64,000 nucleotides of DNA, from positions 227,170 through 291,169 of the forward strand of contig NZ_JOBF01000012.1 in assembly GCF_000718635.1 (NCBI RefSeq). Direction: 5' to 3'. The DNA is from Streptomyces varsoviensis. Lineage in GTDB: Bacteria > Actinomycetota > Actinomycetes > Streptomycetales > Streptomycetaceae. The notes beneath the pieces are model-generated. The model had not been told where the DNA came from. It searched no databases and worked only from the letters and a program-made list of their open reading frames with translations. Below, one piece after another: positions 59,836 to 64,000 of this stretch (positions are counted from its first letter, which is position 1; every line of letters begins with the position of its first letter). Made by a program: the position numbers and the translations under genes.

Positions 59836-60096
59836 AACCGCTCCCGTCGGCTCGCACAAAACACGCGGAGTAAATCTAGGGGATCGGCTCGCGGCGCGGA
59901 AGGCGGCGGAGTGGGAAAGGGATTCCCGGGCCGCGCGAAGCGATGGCCCCCCCCGGGAGCATTCTGGTGGATTCGGGGCACCGGCAAAGATCGAATACGG
60001 CCGCCCCGGCCTCCGGGGTGTGAGATTTCGCCGCTGGTCACCTGGTAATCGCGGTGCTCATGGGGTTTCAGTCAACTCGCCCTGCACCGGGTGACC

Positions 60097-60124
60097 TTGA
60101 CTGATCGAGGGGCAATGATAATCT
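60097..60124 (+). promoter_or_regulatory. Candidate promoter for the oxygenase and coformycin-like genes
   Basis: TTGACT (60097-60102) and TAATCT (60119-60124) are spaced by 16 bases in a locally A/T-richer stretch. This leaves a ~265-base leader before the oxygenase start at 60391. The bases 59836-60096 hold no gene; a CCCCGGCCTCCGGGG hairpin-like element lies near 60005-60020. Confidence 0.5.
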
Positions 60125-60333
60125 TTGATTTTGTGGGGCAGAACCTGCCCGGAAGCAGGCATGTCGATCGAAAGTATTGATCGCGAGCCGTTCGAAACTC
60201 GATCGTCGGCGCTGATCGGGAAATTCCGTTGCCCGGAGCGCTGTTGTGCGGGGAGCGTCGATCGAAGAGCGCCGCGCAGGACGTGCCGCGGGAAAACCGC
60301 GGGAAAAGCTCCGGTAAGAACAGTGCGAACGCA

Positions 60334-60378
60334 GAGAACGCCGAAAACACCGAGAACACCGAGAACACGGAGAAGAGG
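60334..60378 (+). repeat. Five 9-bp units just before the oxygenase start codon
   Basis: GAGAACGCC, GAAAACACC, GAGAACACC, GAGAACACG and GAGAAGAGG follow without gaps and end 12 bases before the ATG at 60391. The frame is open through them, so an extended N-terminus of Glu-Asn-Thr repeats is formally possible. Confidence 0.85.
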
Positions 60379-60390
60379 ACCTGTGTAACC

Positions 60391-61320
60391 ATGGACGTCA
60401 CCCCGATGCGACTCAGCGGTGTCGTACCGACCGTACGGCTCGGTGCACTTCGAACGGATATGCATTCCGCCGCCAAGGAGATCGAGACCCAGCTCACCGA
60501 CTGGGGGTTCATGTCTGTCGAGGTGCCCGGCATCGGCGCGAAGGTCGAAGCCATGATGCACAGCTTCGAAGCGGCCTGCGCCTCGACCGATCCCAGCCTG
60601 GCCGACTACGAGTACACCTCCGTGCCCCAGCTCTCCAACGGCGGCACACACGGCTTCTTCCCGTACCTCTCGGAGATTCCGCGGCTCGCGAAGGGCGTGC
60701 CCGACCCCAAGGAATTCATCCACGTGAGCGGCGCCCTGCTGGCCGACAAACCGGCGGGGGCGGGCGCCGTCCTCGCGGCATTCCCGGAATTCGGCGAGCG
60801 GGCCGCCGAGGTCTTCGACACCGCGTTCTCCCTCATCTCGCTGTTCGGCGAGGTCATCCGGGGCATGATGCCCGAGGGCACACCGGATTTCGATCTCTCC
60901 AGGGACGCGACCAACCTGCGGGTGATCCATTACCGGGACCTGGACGGCCGGGAGGTGCTCGCGCACGAGCATTCCGGAATCCAGCTCCTCGGCCTCCAGC
61001 TCCCGCCCTCCGACCAGGGGTTGCAGTACATCCTGCACGACGGCACCTGGGTGGAGCCGGTGATCGCCAAATCGGACCTGGTGCTCTGCAACATCGGCAG
61101 GATGTTGTCCAGCGCTTCGTGCGGCCGATTCCGCCCGTCCACCCACCGCGTGCACTGTACGTATTCGGACACCGATTACGAGCGGCTCTCGTCGGTGCTC
61201 TTCGCCTATCCGCCGCACCAGGCGCGGCAGTGGCAGATCTCGGACGAGGGGCTCACGGTTCTCGACGAGACGTGGGGGGACTTCATCGCGAACAGGTTCC
61301 GCGGCCTCGGCAGCGAATGA
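60391..61320 (+). CDS. Isopenicillin-N-synthase-like 2-oxoglutarate/Fe(II) oxygenase with altered iron ligands
   Basis: This 309-residue protein has the IPNS/2OG fold: N-terminal DIOX_N-like region (~15-110), HGFFPYLSEIPRLAKG, and a C-terminal Fe(II)-oxygenase domain. The distal His is in STHRVHC (His 252), followed by ERLSSVLFAYP (the RxS 2-oxoglutarate site). Where the family has HxD, this protein has AHEHSG (His 192, Glu 193, His 194), so the Asp ligand is replaced by His. It may still bind metal with three His, or use Glu 193, or be non-catalytic. It precedes the coformycin-like trio and may modify the sugar or base. A function in deoxygenation or hydroxylation is only a guess. Confidence 0.8.
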   Translation: MDVTPMRLSGVVPTVRLGALRTDMHSAAKEIETQLTDWGFMSVEVPGIGAKVEAMMHSFEAACASTDPSLADYEYTSVPQLSNGGTHGFFPYLSEIPRLAKGVPDPKEFIHVSGALLADKPAGAGAVLAAFPEFGERAAEVFDTAFSLISLFGEVIRGMMPEGTPDFDLSRDATNLRVIHYRDLDGREVLAHEHSGIQLLGLQLPPSDQGLQYILHDGTWVEPVIAKSDLVLCNIGRMLSSASCGRFRPSTHRVHCTYSDTDYERLSSVLFAYPPHQARQWQISDEGLTVLDETWGDFIANRFRGLGSE

Positions 61321-61449
61321 GCGGGAAAACAGGGAAGAAAGCGCGGGGCGGCGCCGCGCGCACGGCGGCACACCCGCGACAGGTCCGTGACATCGCCCGG
61401 TCGGCGGCGGGAAGCGCCAGACCGGCACAGGGGAGTGGGGAGCGGAAAC

Positions 61450-62187
61450 ATGCGTGAAGGCGCCGTCGATCCGACCGATACCGACGCCCTCGCCCGGCTG
61501 GCGGGCAGCGAGCCCGCCGACATCACCGGGCGCAGCAAGGAGCTGTGGCTGCTGCCCGACGGCCTGTGCCTGGTCCGGCTGATCCCGAGCCTGCGCAGCT
61601 TCACCTACGACCGCGACGAACTCGTCGACGAGACCGGCCCGCTGCGCCTCGACTTCTACGAGCGCGCGGCGGCCGAGCTGACCAAGGCCGGGGTGGAATG
61701 CGCCTTCCGGGAGCGGGTCGGCGAGAACATGTACGTCGCCCGGTACTGCCCCGCGCCGCCCTTCGAGGTCATCGTCAAGAACGTGGCGAACGGCTCGACG
61801 ACCCGCAAGTACCCCGGACTGTTCCCGGACGGGCAGCCGCTGCCCCGCCCCGTGGTGAAGTTCGACTACCGGGTCGACCCGGAGGACCAGCCCATCGGCG
61901 AGGACTATCTGCGCGCCCTCGACCTGCCCGTGGACGCCATGCGCGCCCAGGCGCTGACCGTCAACGACGTCCTGCGCTCCTGGCTGGCGCCGCTGGAGAT
62001 CTGGGACTTCTGCGTCATCTTCGGCCTCGACGCGGCCGGCGGGCTCAGCCTGATCTCCGAGGTGTCGCAGGACTGCATGCGCATCCGGCACCCGGACGGC
62101 TCGCGGCTGGACAAGGACCTGTTCCGCGACGGGGTCTCCGGCGCGGAGATCGTCGCCCAGTGGAAGCGGGCCTTCGATGGCATCTGA
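61450..62187 (+). CDS. SAICAR-synthetase homolog of the coformycin/pentostatin type (PenC/CofB-like)
   Basis: This 245-residue PurC-fold protein has RSKELWLLPDGLCLVRLIPS (residues ~27-46), FEVIVKNVANGSTTRKYPGL (~100-119) and IWDFCVIFGLDAAGGLSLISEVS (landmark ~178-200, with SEV as the Mg-site segment). It is clearly different from the long PurC paralog at 48620. In pentostatin (PenC) and coformycin (CofB) a SAICAR-synthetase homolog forms the 1,3-diazepine ring from a histidine-pathway intermediate. The SDR and HisG neighbours complete that trio here. The ATG follows GGGAGCGGAAAC; the stop overlaps the SDR start by 11 bases. Confidence 0.85.
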   Translation: MREGAVDPTDTDALARLAGSEPADITGRSKELWLLPDGLCLVRLIPSLRSFTYDRDELVDETGPLRLDFYERAAAELTKAGVECAFRERVGENMYVARYCPAPPFEVIVKNVANGSTTRKYPGLFPDGQPLPRPVVKFDYRVDPEDQPIGEDYLRALDLPVDAMRAQALTVNDVLRSWLAPLEIWDFCVIFGLDAAGGLSLISEVSQDCMRIRHPDGSRLDKDLFRDGVSGAEIVAQWKRAFDGI

Positions 62188-62878
62188 CGCGCCGGTGGCG
62201 CTCCTGACCGGCACCAACCGGGGGAGCGGCCGGGCCATCGCCGCCGCCCTGCACGACCGCGGGTACCAGGTGCGCTCGCTCAACCGCACGACATCCGGCG
62301 AGAGCTGGCTGGGCGAACACCGCTGCGACCTGGCCGACCCGGCGCAACTCGCCGAGAGCGTGGCCCAGGTGCTCGCGGAGACCGGCCGGCTGGACGCCTG
62401 CGTGGCCAACGCCGTGGACCGGGTGCTGGATCCGATCGAGAAGCTGTCAGCCGAGGACTGGGACCGCATCGTCGCGGTGAACCTCACCTCCGTCTTCCAC
62501 CTGATCAAGGCGGTGCTGCCGGCGCTGCGGCACAGCGGCGGGCTCTTCGTCACCATGGGCAGCAACGCGTCCACCCACTACTTCGAGGGCGGCGCGGTCT
62601 ACAGCGCCACCAAGGCCGCGGTGAAGGCGCTGATGGAGACGCTGCTGCTGGAGGAGCGCGGCAACGGCGTCCGGGGCTGCCTGGTCACGCCGGGGGCCAT
62701 CGCCAATCTGGAGGGCGACCACGCCCCGTACAAGATCAGCATCGAGTCGGTGGGCCAGTGCGTCGCCAGCATCATCGACGCCTGGCCCACCGACCTCGTG
62801 GTCGGCGAGGTCGAACTCCGCCCGGCCGCCCTGCCCCGCCCCCCGGTGACCGGCATCGACCGGCTGCTGCACGTATAG
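62177..62878 (+). CDS. Short-chain dehydrogenase of the coformycin/pentostatin type (PenB/CofA-like)
   Basis: This 233-residue SDR has LLTGTNRGSGRAIAAALH (residues ~9-26), CVANAVDRVLDPI (NNAG position is ANAV), MGSNAST and the catalytic YSATKAAVKAL (~Tyr 137). It overlaps the SAICAR-synthetase homolog by 11 bases and precedes HisG. In the pentostatin and coformycin pathways the SDR (PenB/CofA) reduces the 8-keto group of the diazepine nucleotide to the 8-hydroxyl that mimics the adenosine-deaminase transition state. This assignment rests on family and neighbour match; the substrate was not tested. Confidence 0.83.
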   Translation: MASDAPVALLTGTNRGSGRAIAAALHDRGYQVRSLNRTTSGESWLGEHRCDLADPAQLAESVAQVLAETGRLDACVANAVDRVLDPIEKLSAEDWDRIVAVNLTSVFHLIKAVLPALRHSGGLFVTMGSNASTHYFEGGAVYSATKAAVKALMETLLLEERGNGVRGCLVTPGAIANLEGDHAPYKISIESVGQCVASIIDAWPTDLVVGEVELRPAALPRPPVTGIDRLLHV

Positions 62879-63007
62879 GGGCCGACGGGAGTTCATGGGG
62901 ACCGTCGCGGGGCCGCCGTCGTGCCCGACCGCGCGGCGGCCCCGGTCATGGCCCCGGAGCTGCCGCGCTACCGAGTTGCCGAGTTGCCGAGCACAGGATG
63001 ACGAACG

Positions 63008-63895
63008 GTGATGACCATGGTGTCTGTCGCACTCCCCACGGGCTCTCTCGAAGAGCCGACGCTCGAACTCTTCCGGGCCGCCGGACTGGCGGTGCGCAAG
63101 AGTTCCCCGCGCGCCTACCGCGCGAGCATCGACTACCCCGGCGTCGAACGCGTGGTGTTCTACAAGCCCAGGGAAATCCCGCTGATCGTCGCGGACGGCA
63201 CCTTCGACTTCGGTGTCACCGGCGCCGACTGGATCGAGGAGACCGGCGCCAAGATCGAGGTCGTGCACACCTTCGACTACTCGAAGACGACCGACACCGG
63301 CTGGCGCGTGGTCCTCGCCGTCCCCGCGGACCACCCCGCCCGCAGCGAGCGCGACCTCGGCCACGGGACGCGGATCGCCACCGAGTACCCGACCATCGCC
63401 CAGGACCACTTCCAGCGGCTGGGGCTGCGCGCCGAGGTGATCCACTCGCACGGCACGACCGAGGCGAAGATCCCCGAACTGGCCGACGCCGTCATGGAAG
63501 TGGTGGAGACCGGCTCCTCGCTGCGCCAGAACAACCTGCGCGTGCTGAGCACCGTCCGCAGGTGCGGGGTGAACCTCATCGCCAGCCCCGCCGCCTGGGC
63601 CGACAGATCCGTCCGCGCCTCCGTCGAGACGCTGACCTCGCTGCTGCGCGCCGCGCACGCCGGGGCGGCCCACCTGCTGCTGACCGTCGTCGTCCCGGCG
63701 GACAGGTGGACGGAGGTCGAACCCTTGCTGCCCGCCCGCTGGTGGCGGCTGGGCGGCGGCGGCTCGGACCCCCGGCAGGAGGTCGTACAGGGCGTGTTCC
63801 GGAAGGACCGGATCGCCGAGGCGATCGCCGGACTGACGCGGGCGGGCGCGGTGGAGATAGTGGAGACGCCCATCGGCAAGCTGGCGTCGCCATGA
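63008..63895 (+). CDS. hisG: ATP phosphoribosyltransferase HisG (PenA-like, cluster copy)
   Basis: This 295-residue protein is a long-form HisG. Landmarks are VALPTGSLEEPTLELF (residues ~7-22), VFYKPREIPLIVADGTFDFG (~55-74), VTGADW and the PRPP-binding MEVVETGSSLRQNN (~162-175), with a C-terminal regulatory-type domain (~220-295). It joins ATP and PRPP to phosphoribosyl-ATP, the first histidine step. In pentostatin biosynthesis PenA, a HisG homolog, starts the route to the diazepine nucleotide. Placement after the SAICAR-synthetase and SDR homologs supports the same role. The GTG at 63008 follows CAGGATGACG; ATG at 63011 or 63017 are alternatives. The 129 bases before it hold no gene. Confidence 0.88.
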   Translation: MMTMVSVALPTGSLEEPTLELFRAAGLAVRKSSPRAYRASIDYPGVERVVFYKPREIPLIVADGTFDFGVTGADWIEETGAKIEVVHTFDYSKTTDTGWRVVLAVPADHPARSERDLGHGTRIATEYPTIAQDHFQRLGLRAEVIHSHGTTEAKIPELADAVMEVVETGSSLRQNNLRVLSTVRRCGVNLIASPAAWADRSVRASVETLTSLLRAAHAGAAHLLLTVVVPADRWTEVEPLLPARWWRLGGGGSDPRQEVVQGVFRKDRIAEAIAGLTRAGAVEIVETPIGKLASP

Positions 63896-63923
63896 ACTGA
63901 TAGAGGACTTCCCAATCGTGATG

Positions 63924-64000
63924 TCAAGCCGCAGCCGTGACGGGTGGTGAACCTTGGTAATACTGTCCGTCACGGATCATGGCCCACAGAACGTTGAGGC
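63924..64000 (-). mobile_element. IS110-type transposase, C-terminal fragment cut by the window edge
   Basis: The reverse strand encodes LNVLWAMIRDGQYYQGSP and then a stop at 63924-63926, a sequence typical of the end of IS110-family transposases. The gene continues beyond base 64000. It starts 28 bases after the hisG stop, so an insertion sequence borders or interrupts the cluster here. IS110 elements have no long inverted ends, and no boundary can be set. Confidence 0.65.

Noticed and set aside
60125..60388. Possible 87-codon leader ORF before the oxygenase gene
   Set aside because: It starts with TTG without a ribosome site and is Arg/Thr-rich because it reads through the 9-bp repeats in another frame.

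Overview
The window is high-GC actinomycete DNA, almost certainly Streptomyces. Codon use is strongly G/C in third position, many genes overlap by ATGA or GTGA, a chitinase carries a DasR-type operator, and the gene content (CbtAB under a B12 riboswitch, AfsR-like STAND regulator, Tat-exported and lipoprotein glycosidases) is typical of the genus. No replication origin, tRNA, rRNA or CRISPR array was seen.

Layout. (1) 1-8.45 kb: one forward operon for an exopolysaccharide, with a deacetylase-like protein (cut by the window edge), a PelF-type glycosyltransferase, a polytopic membrane protein, two NAD-dependent sugar epimerase/dehydratases, a sugar nucleotidyltransferase, a spherulin-4-like protein and a GH114 lipoprotein. 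The set resembles Pel or galactosaminogalactan machinery. (2) 8.4-20 kb: mixed genes: 3-hydroxyisobutyryl-CoA hydrolase-type protein, histidine-phosphatase-like protein, cobalamin riboswitch with cbtB-cbtA, NB-ARC/TPR regulator, a glycerophosphotransferase-like protein interrupted by a 7-bp tandem repeat, 3-hydroxybutyrate dehydrogenase, CatB-type acetyltransferase and a DasR-controlled chitinase. (3) 20.4-28.5 kb: AraC regulator, a long degenerate-repeat tract, and a reverse-strand catabolic operon (cupin dioxygenase, a transporter and alcohol dehydrogenase in one uninterrupted reading frame, SDR), then an MFS transporter, an HxlR remnant and a RidA protein. (4) 28.8-37.3 kb: Tat-exported glycosidase, TolB-like lipoprotein, a three-subunit molybdenum hydroxylase and a PatB-type C-S lyase. 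(5) 37.4-63.9 kb: a nucleoside-antibiotic gene cluster. (6) The right edge cuts into an IS110-type transposase.

The nucleoside cluster is the main result. A GHMP-fold protein of the beta-RFAP synthase family (the family of the formycin/pyrazofurin C-glycoside synthases) is followed directly by SAICAR-synthetase-like and adenylosuccinate-synthetase-like paralogs. The two activities of PurH are supplied as separate genes 18 kb apart: an AICAR formyltransferase and an IMP-cyclohydrolase with altered catalytic residues. Together they could build a purine-like C-nucleoside. At the right end, a second SAICAR-synthetase homolog, an SDR and HisG form the trio known from pentostatin and coformycin biosynthesis. 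This suggests co-production of an adenosine-deaminase inhibitor with an adenosine-like C-nucleoside (protector-protege pair).

The rest of the cluster does not match formycin. No N-N-bond or pyrazole-forming genes are visible. Instead there is a cytoplasmic NMT1/THI5-like protein, two luciferase-like flavin monooxygenases, an amidohydrolase, an acetoacetate-decarboxylase-like protein, a TPP-dependent lyase, a CaiB/BaiF CoA-transferase, three acyl-CoA dehydrogenases and an isopenicillin-N-synthase-like protein with an unusual iron-ligand motif. The heterocycle is therefore probably not pyrazole; a pyrrole (9-deazapurine type) is one possibility, which is inference only. No cluster-specific regulator and no dedicated PurB were seen.
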